Below the pieces are notes generated by a model that had not been told where the DNA came from, did not search any database, and saw only the letters and a program-made list of their open reading frames with translations. Position numbers and translations under genes: made by a program. From assembly GCA_018402255.1 (NCBI GenBank), contig JAGYIS010000005.1:1-64000 (forward strand): DNA of 64,000 nt, in the 5' to 3' direction. The stretch comes from Marinobacter sp. (GTDB lineage: Bacteria; Pseudomonadota; Gammaproteobacteria; Pseudomonadales; Oleiphilaceae). Below are positions 1 to 10,255 of the stretch, piece by piece. Numbering within the stretch: position 1 is the first letter of the stretch; each line of letters starts with the position of its first letter.

Positions 1-48
1 TGAACATTTCCGTTTCAGCCTGCACCATCCGGGCGCAAGCTCCGGTCA

Positions 49-70
49 ACCCGGGCCATCAAGCCCGGGT
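49..70. other. Perfect 8-bp hairpin downstream of tssM
   Basis: The arms acccgggc (49-56) and gcccgggt (63-70) pair around a 6-base loop, about 14 bases beyond the tssM stop. No T-run follows on either strand, so it is not a classical intrinsic terminator. The first 83 bases hold no gene I can support. A minus-strand ATG at 26-28 could open a further cluster gene running off the window, but only nine codons are visible. Confidence 0.3.
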
Positions 71-83
71 GACGGGGCACAGT

Positions 84-3000
84 TTAATACAAGCTGCGGG
101 GTATGCGGTACCCCGCGAGTAGCTGCTGTGTGAACGGGTTGGTATTACTGGCTGCATGCAGGCGATATCGCATCTCGCCATCGTCCACGGTGAACTTCAC
201 ATCCACAGCGTTGCTGCTGACCCCGGCAATGTCGGCTTTATCCAGCAACCGGAACAATGCCCAGGGCCCGCTCTCGGAAATGCTGCGCGGCGAGCGATTG
301 ACCTGGATCGGCACCAGGGTGATGCGGCTTTCCACCGAGTCCCGCAGGGTGTTTGGCCAGACTAGCGGTATGCTCTGGCGCGGGCCGTGGGAGAACTCCA
401 CCAACTGGCCGTCGATGTTTACCACCGCCCGGCGCTTGTTGTTGGTCAGATTCAGGGGCTCCAGTGCAAACTCCACGTCCAGGGTGCCACTGCGCGTGAA
501 GAAGGCTCGGCGAATCTGCTTGGCGCGCTCAAGTGAGGCCACCACATCACGTCGGACCAGGCTGGCCCGGCGGGCATCGCCCACGTGTTCCGGGTGATCT
601 TCCAGGAACAGCTTCAGGTTGTCGTTATAGAACGTCTCCAACACACCATCCGGGGCGAAGAACCGCTCGAAATCCTGGAGCGCGGCATCCCGGCCCGCAC
701 CGGAGGTGAACGGGTAGTGGCGGGCAAGATTCTGCTGGAACGGCTGGTACACCTCCTGGTACCAATCCCGTTCCAGCTGGGCCACGGCACGATCCAGTAC
801 CACACGCCAGCTTTCGGTGGCGAGTCGGTTCAGCAGTCGGTTCAGCGGCTCTGGCTGATGATTGGCCATGCGCTGCAAGGTGAAGATGGGGTCGGCACCC
901 TGCAAGCCCATGCGGGCGCGAGCGGCGGTGAGCGCCGCCTTACCAGCATCTGGCGATTCCTGGATGCTGCGCAGGTATTCGTGCAGCTCACCCACCACCT
1001 GCATGATTTCATCCAGACCAGAGGGCTGATCACCCTGCTTTTGGGTCAGTTGGTTCAGGTCACCGAACTGACGTTCGATGTCCTGCAGCATACGGAAGTG
1101 CGGCGACTGCTCCAGCAGCTTACGGGCCACTTCGGCTTCACCATCACCGACCGGAACCAAACGGGTATTGCTCTGCACCTGGCCCAGCAACCGGGCCAGG
1201 GGTTCGTGGCCGCTGGTCAGACTTTCCAGCATGCGAACGCCGTGGTTCAGATCTTCAAACCGATGAATGTCTACGCGGCTTAGCGCGGTGCGCCAGGCTT
1301 CTGCGTAGTTTTCCGCGTACAGCGTCTGCAAACTGGCCAGTAGTTCGGCTTCGTCGGCTTTGCTGAAATCCACGTCGTTGCGCCGACCCAATACCCAGGC
1401 ATCCACCAACGCCATTTCCGTGACGGAGCCAGACTTGCGCAAGAACCACTTCTCCAGCCCCTCACGCGTCAACAACGCAGGAATCGACAGCGGATCTTCA
1501 GCCGTTGGCAGGCCCTCGCCCAGGGGTTCGCCGTAGGCGTCCATGCGGGTAAAGACTGTAGAAAAGGCAGGTCCTGAGCTGCGGGCCAGTTCCAGTGGTG
1601 CCTGGAAATCCCGATTGGCTTCCACCTCGAGATCCCGATAGACGCGGTCCGGTGTGCTGATTCGGCCCAGCTCATGCTGCGCCCACTGCACACTGCTGCG
1701 GAAAGGGGCCAGCGCCATGGTGGCGGTCTGGTCACCGTCTGCGGCCATGCCGGCGAGGTTGGTATGGGCCATGGCGTATTGCAGGTGGCTGTATAATCGG
1801 TTCTGCACTTCCCGCTGGCCAGGGAAGCGGGCTTGCCAGTAGCTGCGCATGTACGCGGCGACAATGTCGCCACGGCGACCGCTGGCGTCGTACAGCATGC
1901 GCAATACCCGCAAATGTTCCAGGCGCTCAGTGCTGTTGTCCGGCGCCCGACCCATTTCTTCCATCACGCCAAACATCAAGGCAGGCAGGTACTGATAGGC
2001 CAGCATGTCGAGGTAGGCAGCATCCACTTCCGGACCCACTTTATGGCCCTGGTACAGGCCCATATCGGCCACCAGGCTCCACTCGTTGCGGTAGTCACCA
2101 AACGCCAGGGTTGCTTCGCGCAGTTCATCCAGAGGCTGCAGCAGGTTGCGACCAGTGCTGTCGGGCTCGTAGCCCACCGGCTGCCAGTTGTTGATAAAGG
2201 CATTCACCCGGCTCTCCACCTGGGCGGCGGCGTCTGCGTTCTTGATGAAATGGTGCTGCCAACCCGCGGTCATGCCGGCGCCGGCACACACTGCCACAGC
2301 GGCGGCCACCGCCACTTTACGTCGGCGTTTGCTGACCACCTTGCGGTTATCGCCTGCCAGTCCGGCTTCCGGGTAGATCACCTCCGGGAACAGGCCTTTG
2401 GTGAACAAGCTGGCCGACTGGCCACCCCGTTGAGCGGGCTGAATGGGGCCGGTCATCTGGTAATTGCGGGCAGCAGCGGCCACGAAGGCATCTTCGGGAA
2501 CACCTTCCTGCAGCACTGAGGTGAAGTAGGTTCCGCGCACCAGTGCCGGCGTAGAGAAGGCATCGGCAGACAACAGATCGGTCAGGAACTGTTCCATGGT
2601 CGACTTCAGGCCGGCCAATTGACGGGTGAAGGAGTAGGCCGCCGCCCGTTCTTCGCTATCCCGGGTATCCGCCAGGACATCCGGCAGGCGCTGGCTCAGT
2701 TCATCCACCATATCGCTGTAACGATCGGCGAACTGCTCCAACCACTGATCGTGGTCCTGCTGCCCGTCCAGCAGGAAGGTAAAGCCCAGTGCCTGATCTT
2801 TCTCAGCTTTTGACAGGGTACGCACGAACGGCGCAAAACCGTACATCAGGTCCATTTTGGTGAAGGTGACATAGACCGGCAGCCGCGAGCCCAGCTGCTC
2901 CATCAGTTCCCGAAGACGGGTGCGCAGCAGGATGGCGTGGGCTTCCCTCTGCTGATCATTGGCGCTGCTCAGGCGCGCCAGGTCCACCGCCAGGATCACC

Positions 3001-3677
3001 CCGTTGAGCGGGCGCTGGGGACGGCTGCGCTCGAGCCAGCCAATAAAATGGTTCCACAGCCGGTTCTGAATCTCGCCGGTGGCGCCCTCGCCCTGGTTCT
3101 GGCTCAGCAGTTCACCATCCGGGTCGATCAGTACGCCGTTATCACCAATCCACCAGTCAAAACCGAAGGGATTGCGGTCACCCCGATTGTTGCGGGTAAC
3201 GTTGGTCAGTGTGTAGGTTTGCCCGGCGCGCTGGATCAGGCTGGTTTTGCCGGCACCTTCCAGGCCCATCACCAGGTACCAGGGCAAACGGTATAGCCCC
3301 TTTCGACCCGGCAGGTTGCTTTTCAGCGCTTGTAGCTGACGGTCCAGCAAACGTTGCTGGCGACGTTCCATGGGCAGAATCGGATCTTCCTGTTCCTGCT
3401 GCTCCTCGGCTTTGGCCTTGTTGACCTTGCCCAGGCGGCGGGCCAGAGCCATGCCCCAGAACACCACCACCAGCAGCACAACGCCCAGGGTAACCAGGGC
3501 CCGCATCTGCCACGCGACCAGCGGGTATTCCCCAGCAATTTCCAGCCGGGGGCCAAGCCACCAGGTGGCCACCAACAGCGCGATGATCGCCAGGGTCAGC
3601 GTGACCGGGGCGGCGTTACGTAGGTGAGGCAGTAGCCAACGACCAATGAGTAAGGCTTTTCTCCACATGGTTTCCAT
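84..3677 (-). CDS. tssM: TssM (IcmF/VasK), T6SS inner-membrane complex ATPase-like protein
   Basis: TssM builds the trans-envelope complex with TssL and TssJ and anchors the T6SS baseplate. The protein has 1197 residues, normal for the family. Two membrane segments lie near residues 24-42 and 60-78, and a cytoplasmic P-loop domain has Walker A GLEGAGKTS at 138-146. A third membrane segment (about 455-475) precedes the long periplasmic part with the IcmF-related and C-terminal beta domains. ATG at 3677 is used, and ATG at 3668 is equally possible. It is the last complete gene of the minus-strand cluster, 24 bases after tssA. The Walker A is intact, so nucleotide binding is plausible. Confidence 0.96.
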   Translation of the reverse strand: METMWRKALLIGRWLLPHLRNAAPVTLTLAIIALLVATWWLGPRLEIAGEYPLVAWQMRALVTLGVVLLVVVFWGMALARRLGKVNKAKAEEQQEQEDPILPMERRQQRLLDRQLQALKSNLPGRKGLYRLPWYLVMGLEGAGKTSLIQRAGQTYTLTNVTRNNRGDRNPFGFDWWIGDNGVLIDPDGELLSQNQGEGATGEIQNRLWNHFIGWLERSRPQRPLNGVILAVDLARLSSANDQQREAHAILLRTRLRELMEQLGSRLPVYVTFTKMDLMYGFAPFVRTLSKAEKDQALGFTFLLDGQQDHDQWLEQFADRYSDMVDELSQRLPDVLADTRDSEERAAAYSFTRQLAGLKSTMEQFLTDLLSADAFSTPALVRGTYFTSVLQEGVPEDAFVAAAARNYQMTGPIQPAQRGGQSASLFTKGLFPEVIYPEAGLAGDNRKVVSKRRRKVAVAAAVAVCAGAGMTAGWQHHFIKNADAAAQVESRVNAFINNWQPVGYEPDSTGRNLLQPLDELREATLAFGDYRNEWSLVADMGLYQGHKVGPEVDAAYLDMLAYQYLPALMFGVMEEMGRAPDNSTERLEHLRVLRMLYDASGRRGDIVAAYMRSYWQARFPGQREVQNRLYSHLQYAMAHTNLAGMAADGDQTATMALAPFRSSVQWAQHELGRISTPDRVYRDLEVEANRDFQAPLELARSSGPAFSTVFTRMDAYGEPLGEGLPTAEDPLSIPALLTREGLEKWFLRKSGSVTEMALVDAWVLGRRNDVDFSKADEAELLASLQTLYAENYAEAWRTALSRVDIHRFEDLNHGVRMLESLTSGHEPLARLLGQVQSNTRLVPVGDGEAEVARKLLEQSPHFRMLQDIERQFGDLNQLTQKQGDQPSGLDEIMQVVGELHEYLRSIQESPDAGKAALTAARARMGLQGADPIFTLQRMANHQPEPLNRLLNRLATESWRVVLDRAVAQLERDWYQEVYQPFQQNLARHYPFTSGAGRDAALQDFERFFAPDGVLETFYNDNLKLFLEDHPEHVGDARRASLVRRDVVASLERAKQIRRAFFTRSGTLDVEFALEPLNLTNNKRRAVVNIDGQLVEFSHGPRQSIPLVWPNTLRDSVESRITLVPIQVNRSPRSISESGPWALFRLLDKADIAGVSSNAVDVKFTVDDGEMRYRLHAASNTNPFTQQLLAGYRIPRSLY

Positions 3678-3701
3678 TCCTGCGTTTGATGCGTGCGGGC
3701 G

Positions 3702-5141
3702 TTACGCCAGTCGTTCCAGTTGTTTGATCAGGCCGGGTTCCCAGTCTTCGAGAACCAGTCCCTGGACCTGTTTTTTCAAGTCCTGAATCTGTTGCCCGGC
3801 CAGGGTTTTCAAGCCGGTTTCCTTCAAAAGTTTGGCGGTGCTCAAGCGCCAGTAGTAGCGCTCTCGGGGCTCCCGGGCATCGGAAAGTCCCTGTTCCAGC
3901 AGCTCCAGAGCCGCTGGCAGCTTGTTCTGCCGGGCCAGGTCCACCGCCCCGTCAAGCGCCTGCTCCCAGGGGTTGGCTCCGCCACCGTTGCCCTTGGCCG
4001 ACACCGGAGCAGTAAACATCCAGTCTGCCGCCGCTTCGCTCAAAAACGGTGTGCCGTCGTTAAACGTCAGCTCCGCCAGCTGCGGCAGCCGTTCAACGAA
4101 GGCTTTCAGGGCCTCGCGAATGGCTTCCGCGCAGTCATTTTTGCCCATGGCCGACGCCGCGCGAGCGCTCAACCAGTGGCCATCCAGCCAGAACGGGCTG
4201 ACCGACAGGCTTTGTTCGATGCGCTGCCAGAGTTCGATATCCGGAGTCTTATCCAGCGCTTCTTTATACTCGGCAACCCGATCGGCGCTCACGGCGGCCA
4301 GGTCGGTGCGCTTGCCGTCCCGGGTGGGCGGCAAGCTGGTGATGCTTTGCCAGATGGCATAGCGACGCATCTGGTAACCCAGCGGGGTCTCCGGGTCAGT
4401 GGTGGTCAGCAATTCAGCGACCTTCAGCAAGCTCTGCCGGGTAGCCCGTTCATTCCCGGGATCGAGCGTCAGGTTACCCAAAGTCGCCGAGGCCGTGCTG
4501 GCAGGTTTGGCCGATGATGCAGACTGACTCTCGCTGCGTTCTGCCGGTCGAGGTCCAGATGGCGTCTGGCTGGCCGCCCCCGGATCCGACTTCGGCAGTT
4601 TTTCGACCGCTCGCTTCAGATCAAACAGCGGGTCGTCCGGCAAGTCGCGATCCTTGGCCTGGGCATCGAGTTTTGCGAGAAGATCCAGGCAATACTGCCG
4701 GCCATCACCGACACTGGCATCAAAGCTGAGACCTTCAACGCTCTTGATAGCGCGCTGCATCATCTGCGTGAACAGCATTTTGCGGGGCCGCTGGCCTTTT
4801 GCACCCGGATACGGCCAGGCCTGTTCCCACCAGCTGTCCAGCACCCGATTCAACAACAGCAGCGACAGAACAAATCGCTCGCCGTCACCACCCCGTTGCA
4901 GGCTGAGCATCAGGAACCCGAGTACCTTGAGGTCCTTGCTGCGGTCCGCCAGCAGTTTAAGGGCTTCGCTTTCGACCTTGTGCCAGTTGATGTCGTTGTG
5001 GGCGAGCGAGCCCACCTTCATCACTTCATCTTCGAGAAACTCGAGAATGCTGTCATCGTCCAGGCTCTCACCCACCCCGGACTCACCCGAGATCACCGCC
5101 AGCACCTGTTCAACGTAAGGATGTTGCTCAATAACCTGCAT
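3702..5141 (-). CDS. tssA: TssA (ImpA family), T6SS baseplate/sheath cap protein
   Basis: TssA nucleates baseplate and sheath assembly and stays at the distal end of the growing sheath. The 479-residue protein has the N-terminal ImpA domain (about residues 1-130), a charged linker rich in Pro, Ser and Ala around 220-260, and a helical C-terminal domain. I start at ATG 5141 because a strong AAGGGGG ribosome site precedes it. An in-frame start at 5210 would overlap the upstream gene. It lies 10 bases after tagO and is clearly co-transcribed. Confidence 0.92.
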   Translation of the reverse strand: MQVIEQHPYVEQVLAVISGESGVGESLDDDSILEFLEDEVMKVGSLAHNDINWHKVESEALKLLADRSKDLKVLGFLMLSLQRGGDGERFVLSLLLLNRVLDSWWEQAWPYPGAKGQRPRKMLFTQMMQRAIKSVEGLSFDASVGDGRQYCLDLLAKLDAQAKDRDLPDDPLFDLKRAVEKLPKSDPGAASQTPSGPRPAERSESQSASSAKPASTASATLGNLTLDPGNERATRQSLLKVAELLTTTDPETPLGYQMRRYAIWQSITSLPPTRDGKRTDLAAVSADRVAEYKEALDKTPDIELWQRIEQSLSVSPFWLDGHWLSARAASAMGKNDCAEAIREALKAFVERLPQLAELTFNDGTPFLSEAAADWMFTAPVSAKGNGGGANPWEQALDGAVDLARQNKLPAALELLEQGLSDAREPRERYYWRLSTAKLLKETGLKTLAGQQIQDLKKQVQGLVLEDWEPGLIKQLERLA

Positions 5142-5151
5142 AGTCACCCCC

Positions 5152-5793
5152 TTACCAGCCACAGGCCTGACGCAGTGGCTGGATGGCCTCTGCGTAGCCG
5201 GTGAGATCAAACAACAATCCGTCGAGCTCCGGGGCGTTGGCGTTCAGCCTGACATCCTGCTGGCGAACGATGCCCTGTACGATGCGGATCGCCGGCAAGC
5301 CCCGGCCGGCACTGACCACCAGGCCTTCATCCCGAACTCGCCAGTGGGCGCGCTCAGCACCCAAGGTCACGTCCACTCGTTCCCGGTCCATCGGCTCCGG
5401 CAACATGACGGTCAGCTCGGTAATATTGTTGTGGCACTGCAGCGCCAGAACCGGCCGCGGGGGCTGAACGCCCAGCGCACTGATGGTCACCAGGTGCCCT
5501 GCCGCAGCGCCGGTATTACGGTAGATAACACCAGAGGCATCTTCGCCGCCGGCCTGGGCAAACGCTCTGCGCCAGCGCTCGGTCTGGTTTACCTGGGGCT
5601 GTCGCTGACTACTCTCGTAGCGGGCCAGGGGTGTCGCAAATACCTCATCAAAGCAGGCCAGGCGATCCAGCCGGTTCGGCTCTTCAGTGCAGGCTTCCGC
5701 TTCGTTCAGGCGCAGGTCGGCGAGGCCGGGCGCGCTTGCCAGCAGCATTGCCAGGCCAAGCAGACTGCGTCGGGTTTGGTCTTTCAGGGTCAT
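5152..5793 (-). CDS. tagO: T6SS-associated exported protein, TagO/VasI family
   Basis: This 213-residue protein starts with a typical signal peptide (basic MTLKDQTRR, then a hydrophobic stretch ending ASAPGLA). The mature part opens with a Cys region and the PNRLDRLACFDEVFATP segment that recurs in VasI/TagO proteins of T6SS clusters. The role in secretion is poorly defined, probably periplasmic. The ATG at 5793 overlaps the vasH stop in an ATGA junction, so translation is coupled. I assign the family from this motif and from the position between vasH and tssA. The longer in-frame start at 5820 is less likely. Confidence 0.75.
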   Translation of the reverse strand: MTLKDQTRRSLLGLAMLLASAPGLADLRLNEAEACTEEPNRLDRLACFDEVFATPLARYESSQRQPQVNQTERWRRAFAQAGGEDASGVIYRNTGAAAGHLVTISALGVQPPRPVLALQCHNNITELTVMLPEPMDRERVDVTLGAERAHWRVRDEGLVVSAGRGLPAIRIVQGIVRQQDVRLNANAPELDGLLFDLTGYAEAIQPLRQACGW

Positions 5794-7373
5794 AAGTCGG
5801 TTACCTGATACTTCAGACATTTATGGGCCAGGGTGCGTTTGGGCAGGCCCAGACTTTCGGCGGCCTGAGCGCGATTACCGCTGTACTGGCGCAGGCGTTC
5901 ACGGATGATGGCGGCTTCAAACGCCTGGGCGGCCGCCTTGAGATCACGGATGTCGTCAGCCACCGGCACACCCTCCATGGTTTTGGGCTCAACCTCGGCC
6001 GACAGGGGCTGGCCCATATCGGCGAACAAATCGTCCAGGCGCAGCACTTCCGGCTGTATGTCGTCACCCGCCGGCGTTTGCAAGCAGGCAAGTTCAATGA
6101 TGTTGCGCAACTCGCGCACGTTACCGGGGAAGTTGTATGCCGCCAGGGTATGCAAGGCATGACTACTGATACCGAGGGGGCCGCTGCCTTCTCGCTGGGT
6201 GTACAGACGGATGAAATGGCGGCTCAGGGCTTCCAGATCTTCGGTGCGTTCGCGCAGGGGAATGACCCGCAGAGGAAACTGACTGAGACGGTAGAACAGG
6301 TCTCTTCGGAAAATGCCGTCTTCAATCCCTTGCTGCAAGGGCTGATGCGTGGCGGCCACCAGACGGAAGTCGGAGTGTTGCTCATCCCGGGCGCCCAGGG
6401 GGCGGAACTGACGGCTTTCCAGCACCCGCAGCAATTTGGATTGCAGGGCCATGGGCATGTCGCCAATTTCGTCGAGGAACAGAGTGCCACCGTTGGCCTG
6501 GGCCAACAGGCCTTCTTTGGCCTGATCGGCACCGGAGAAGGCGCCTTTGGTGTGGCCAAACAGTTCGCTTTCGAGCAGGGTGTCCGGGATGGCGGCACAG
6601 TTGACCACCACCATGGGGCCATTGGCCCGCTCGGACATATCGTGGATGCCTCGAGCCACCACGTCTTTACCGCAGCCGGTTTCGCCCTGGATCAGTACCG
6701 ACAGTTGGCTGCCGGCAGCGCGGACCACCTGGGTGCGCAGGTTGACCATGGCGTCGGAGTTACCGACCAGGGTGTGCGCCAGTTGGGTGCAACGCTGGCG
6801 CAGGGTTTCAGCGTCGTGCAGGTGGTCGAGGGAGCGTTTGAGCAGGCGCCTTTGCCAGACCTGATCACGGCTTTGCAGCTGGCTGATCCATTGGTGCACC
6901 AGCAGGTGTTTGATCCCGGTGTACAGGGGTTGGCCGACGATTGTCTGCCAGTCGGGGTCTTCGCCACACAGTACGAGCATGCCGAGGGTGCGGCCGTCTT
7001 GTCCGGACAGGGGCTCAAGCCAGAGGCTTCTTGGGCGGTCGCTGGCGTCGAACAGGGCCTGGAAGCCGGGATGGTCCAAGCGGTAGCTGGCGGCGCGGGT
7101 GAGTTCTCTGGGCTGGCCGGTTTGCAATACGTGGGCAAACGGATGGCTGAAGTCGCCGCAGTCGAATTCGCTGGTGTCACTGAGCTGACCACAGTGCAGG
7201 GTTCGGCCGCTGAGATCGAGTTCGAGGGCCCAGCATTTGGTGAGGCCGAAGGCTTTTTGGAGCTGGCTGGTGGCGGTGTTCAGCAACGCAGGCAGGGTGT
7301 CCTGTTTGATGAGTGCCACCGCCAGGTCTATGCCAGTGTGCAGTTCCTTCTGCATTCTTCCCATGCTTTCCAT
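5790..7373 (-). CDS. vasH: VasH-type sigma-54-dependent transcriptional activator
   Basis: Enhancer-binding protein that activates sigma-54 promoters of T6SS genes, often hcp and vgrG units elsewhere in a genome. The order is an N-terminal sensory region (about 1-190, GAF-like), an AAA+ domain with Walker A GETGCGKD, Walker [10 protein letters not shown] and arginine-rich sensor motifs, then a Fis-type helix-turn-helix ending in [16 protein letters not shown]. The sigma-54 contact loop reads GAFSGA rather than the usual GAFTGA. I start at ATG 7373 (527 aa). The reading frame stays open to 7484, but that extension lies in repeat sequence. It sits between clpV and tagO, separated from clpV by 238 bases filled by repeats. 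Confidence 0.92.
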   Translation of the reverse strand: MESMGRMQKELHTGIDLAVALIKQDTLPALLNTATSQLQKAFGLTKCWALELDLSGRTLHCGQLSDTSEFDCGDFSHPFAHVLQTGQPRELTRAASYRLDHPGFQALFDASDRPRSLWLEPLSGQDGRTLGMLVLCGEDPDWQTIVGQPLYTGIKHLLVHQWISQLQSRDQVWQRRLLKRSLDHLHDAETLRQRCTQLAHTLVGNSDAMVNLRTQVVRAAGSQLSVLIQGETGCGKDVVARGIHDMSERANGPMVVVNCAAIPDTLLESELFGHTKGAFSGADQAKEGLLAQANGGTLFLDEIGDMPMALQSKLLRVLESRQFRPLGARDEQHSDFRLVAATHQPLQQGIEDGIFRRDLFYRLSQFPLRVIPLRERTEDLEALSRHFIRLYTQREGSGPLGISSHALHTLAAYNFPGNVRELRNIIELACLQTPAGDDIQPEVLRLDDLFADMGQPLSAEVEPKTMEGVPVADDIRDLKAAAQAFEAAIIRERLRQYSGNRAQAAESLGLPKRTLAHKCLKYQVTDL

Positions 7374-7410
7374 TCCAGAATAATGACTTAGGAGATCGTC
7401 GCCCGCGCAC

Positions 7411-7464
7411 CCTGCGGGGTGGCTTTCCAAAACACGCTGTGAATACATCCTTGTACGCTCCGCT
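7411..7464 (+). repeat. Partial copy (A) of dispersed palindromic repeat
   Basis: The segment 7411-7433 ends in ttccaaaac like the left arm of the other copies. The core beginning acgctgtgaatac follows at 7434, and similarity stops after about 7464. No complementary right arm follows, so this copy is truncated, perhaps by the adjacent full copy B. It lies just upstream of the vasH start. Confidence 0.75.
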
Positions 7465-7481
7465 CTCGTTTGCCGCCCGCA

Positions 7482-7586
7482 CACCGTGGGGTTGAGCGTT
7501 CCAAAACACGCTGTGAATACGTCCGTGTACGCTCCGCTCCGCCATCCATGGCTCCGCAGGGTTTTGGAACGCTCAACCCCACGGTG
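7482..7586 (+). repeat. Full copy (B) of dispersed palindromic repeat, 26-bp perfect inverted arms
   Basis: The left arm 7482-7507 and right arm 7561-7586 are exact reverse complements over 26 bp. They enclose a 53-bp core (7508-7560) that starts acgctgtgaatac and ends with the small palindrome gccatccatggc followed by tccgcagg. The same core occurs at 26387-26439 on the other strand, and a diverged form lies at 17101-17155. It sits between clpV and vasH, both transcribed leftward, so the T6SS transcript would contain a long hairpin. Confidence 0.85.
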
Positions 7587-7611
7587 CGCTACGATTCAGT
7601 TAGCCTGGGCG

Positions 7612-10245
7612 TTAAGCGACGGTTCCTGTGAATTTGTTTTCTTCGACACCCAGAGTGACCTTGGTCACCGGCTCTCTTGCCGCCAGCTTCTCCAGCAGCG
7701 CCAGGGATACCGGTGGCAATAGTTCGCCTTCGATGATCGACTCCAGCATCCTTGCGCCGTTTTCACTTCTTGTCGCACGGCTACGGATGGCTTCTACCAG
7801 GCCGGCTTCCAGTTCCACCTCGGTGTGGTAACGGGCTTTGATCTGGTCGGCCAGGCGCTGGAGTTTGTCGGCAACGATGCGGTTGAGGGTGTCTTCGCCC
7901 AGCGGCAGGTAGGGCACCACTTCCATTCTGGCCAGCAACGCTGGCTTGAAGAAGTTGGCCAGTTCCGGGTACAGGGCTTCCTCGATCTTTTCCGGTGCTT
8001 CGGCGTGGGTCACGATGGTCTGGTAGCCGAGGTTGGAGGTCAGGAAGAAGACCACGTTTTTGCAGTCGATCAACCGGCCTTCGCCGTCCGCCAGTTCGCC
8101 TTTGTCGAAGGCCTGGTAGAACAGGTTGAGGACCTCCGGATGGGCTTTTTCGACTTCGTCGAGCAGGACCACGGAATAGGGTTTCTGGCGGATGGCTTCG
8201 GTGAGGATGCCGCCTTCGCCGAATCCGACGTAGCCTGGGGGTGAGCCGATCAGGCGGGAAACGGTGTGTTTCTCCTGGTATTCGGACATGTTGATGGTGG
8301 TGAGGAACTGGCGGCCGCCGTAGAGCAGTTCGGCCAGTTGTACCACGGTTTCGGTTTTACCGACGCCGCTGGGGCCCACCAGCAGAAAGGCACCCATGGG
8401 CCGGCCGGGCCTCCGCAGGTCGGCGCGGGCGGTGAGCAGGTGCTGGTGCAGGCAGTCAATGGCGGTGTCCTGGCCTTTGATGTGGGCCTGCAGGTATGCC
8501 GGCAAATGGGTGATTTTTTGCAGTTCGTCGGTGGTCATGCGGTTGACCGGGATGCCGGTCCAGTCGGCGATGACTTCCGCGACCTGGCGGGCGTCGACCC
8601 GAGCGTGGACCAGGGGCTCGTCGGCCTGGAGCTCGGCCAGCTCCTGTTCGATGGCGGCGGCCTCGCTTTTCAGGTCCGGGCGTTCCTCGTTTTCGGGATC
8701 TGCGCTGCCTTCCTCCACGTCTGCCGAGGGCTGATCATCGGTCAGCATCTGTTCGCGGATTTCCACCAGCCGGGCCACCAGGTCGCGCTGGTCGTTCCAG
8801 CTTTGTTCCAGGGCTTCGGATTCAGCGGTCAGGTCAGCAATCTGCTGTTCCAGCGCCTGTTCACGTTCTGCGTCGACACTCTGGCCGAGGGTATGCTCCC
8901 GGCTCAGCAGTTCCTGTTCCATGGCCAGCTGGTGCAACTCACTGCGCACGTGGCTGAGACGACGGGGCGGCGTGCTCAGGTTAAGGCTAACCCGGGCGCA
9001 GGCGGTGTCCAGTACGTCGATGGCTTTGTCTGGCAACTGGCGACCCGCCAGGTAACGAGCTGACATTTCCGCAGCGGCTTTCAGGGCGCTGTCGGCGACC
9101 AGTACCTGATGGGCCTTTTCATAAACGGTGCGCAGGCCACGGAGGATGTGCACAGCTTCACCCGGGGTCGGCTCGTTCAGGGCCACGGGCTGGAAACGAC
9201 GGCTCAGGGCCGGGTCTTTTTCAAAGTATTTCTTGTACTCGCGCCAGGTGGTGGCAGCGATGGTGCGTAACTCGCCCCGGGCCAGGGCCGGTTTCAGCAG
9301 GTTGGCGGCGTCGGAGCCACCTTCGCTGTTGCCGGCACCAATCAGGGTGTGAGCTTCGTCGATGAACAGAATGATTGGGGTGACGGAGCCTTTGACCGCT
9401 TCGATCACGCCTTTCAGGCGCTTCTCGAACTCGCCCTTGACCGAGGCGCCAGCCTGCAGGGCGCCCATGTCCAGGGTCCAGAGTTCGACGGTTTTCAGGC
9501 GGTCCGGCACGTCGCCGTTGACAATGCGCAGCGCCAGGCCCTCCACCAGGGCGCTTTTACCGACGCCGGCGTCGCCCACCACGATGGGGTTGTTCTTGCG
9601 GCGGCGGCAGAGGATGTCGATCATCTGGTCGATTTCGGTATCCCGGCACACCACCGGGTCCAGCTTCTGTTCCCGGGCCAGTTTGGTGAAGTCGGTGGCG
9701 TAGCGTTTGAGCGGGTCCATGTCGGTTTCAATAGCGGGTTTACCACTGCCGTTGTCGGCCAGCTGCGGACGTTCTACCGACCCTTCGGTCAGCCGATCAA
9801 ACTGCTTGCGTAGCTGTTCACGGTTGATGTCCACTAGGGCCTGGGCCACTCGCGGCATCAGGTAGCGGTCGGCGTTCATCAGCAGCGCCAGGAAGAGCGC
9901 GCCGGAGCGCAGATCTGTGTGCCCGAGCTCGGTGGAGGCCAGCAGCCAGGCGTCCTGCATCAACTCCACCAACAAAGGTGAAAATGACGGGTAGGGCTCG
10001 GCGGATTGCGCTTCGCCGTTCAGGCTATCGCCCACCTGCGGTTGCAGCTGCTGGTGGTTGATGCCGGTGTGTTCCAGAATCTGGCGCACATCAGAAAAGG
10101 GTGTTTCCAGCAATTTGAACAGCAGGTGCGCGGGCGTAATCTCGGCGCCCTGGCGGCTGATACACAGGGCGGCGGAGGCTTCCAGAGCCTGGCGTGAAAT
10201 GTCGTTTAGGCGCCCGATGAGCGCCGGCAGTTCTACCCGAATCAC
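7612..10245 (-). CDS. clpV: ClpV (TssH), AAA+ ATPase that disassembles the T6SS sheath
   Basis: ClpV hexamers extract contracted TssB/TssC sheath for reuse. The 877-residue protein has the N-terminal Clp-N repeat region (about 1-150), a first AAA+ module with Walker A GDAGVGKS and Walker B FIDEAHT, a coiled-coil middle domain (about 400-530), and a second module with Walker [22 protein letters not shown] and the C-terminal D2-small domain. The start is a GTG at 10245, preceded by AAGGAT at a good distance. Upstream in-frame codons would run into tssL. The tssL stop is 10 bases upstream. Confidence 0.96.
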   Translation of the reverse strand: MIRVELPALIGRLNDISRQALEASAALCISRQGAEITPAHLLFKLLETPFSDVRQILEHTGINHQQLQPQVGDSLNGEAQSAEPYPSFSPLLVELMQDAWLLASTELGHTDLRSGALFLALLMNADRYLMPRVAQALVDINREQLRKQFDRLTEGSVERPQLADNGSGKPAIETDMDPLKRYATDFTKLAREQKLDPVVCRDTEIDQMIDILCRRRKNNPIVVGDAGVGKSALVEGLALRIVNGDVPDRLKTVELWTLDMGALQAGASVKGEFEKRLKGVIEAVKGSVTPIILFIDEAHTLIGAGNSEGGSDAANLLKPALARGELRTIAATTWREYKKYFEKDPALSRRFQPVALNEPTPGEAVHILRGLRTVYEKAHQVLVADSALKAAAEMSARYLAGRQLPDKAIDVLDTACARVSLNLSTPPRRLSHVRSELHQLAMEQELLSREHTLGQSVDAEREQALEQQIADLTAESEALEQSWNDQRDLVARLVEIREQMLTDDQPSADVEEGSADPENEERPDLKSEAAAIEQELAELQADEPLVHARVDARQVAEVIADWTGIPVNRMTTDELQKITHLPAYLQAHIKGQDTAIDCLHQHLLTARADLRRPGRPMGAFLLVGPSGVGKTETVVQLAELLYGGRQFLTTINMSEYQEKHTVSRLIGSPPGYVGFGEGGILTEAIRQKPYSVVLLDEVEKAHPEVLNLFYQAFDKGELADGEGRLIDCKNVVFFLTSNLGYQTIVTHAEAPEKIEEALYPELANFFKPALLARMEVVPYLPLGEDTLNRIVADKLQRLADQIKARYHTEVELEAGLVEAIRSRATRSENGARMLESIIEGELLPPVSLALLEKLAAREPVTKVTLGVEENKFTGTVA

Positions 10246-10255
10246 AGTGATATCC

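Noticed and set aside
5823..7391. Plus-strand open frame of 522 codons opposite vasH
   Set aside because: It is an antisense shadow of a clear sigma-54 activator, with low-complexity Gly/Gln/Val content and no ribosome site.
7388..7582. Small open frames in several phases through repeats A and B (peptides with YSQRVLE or HSVFW)
   Set aside because: The same peptides recur wherever the palindromic repeat occurs, in either orientation. They reflect the repeat DNA, not genes.
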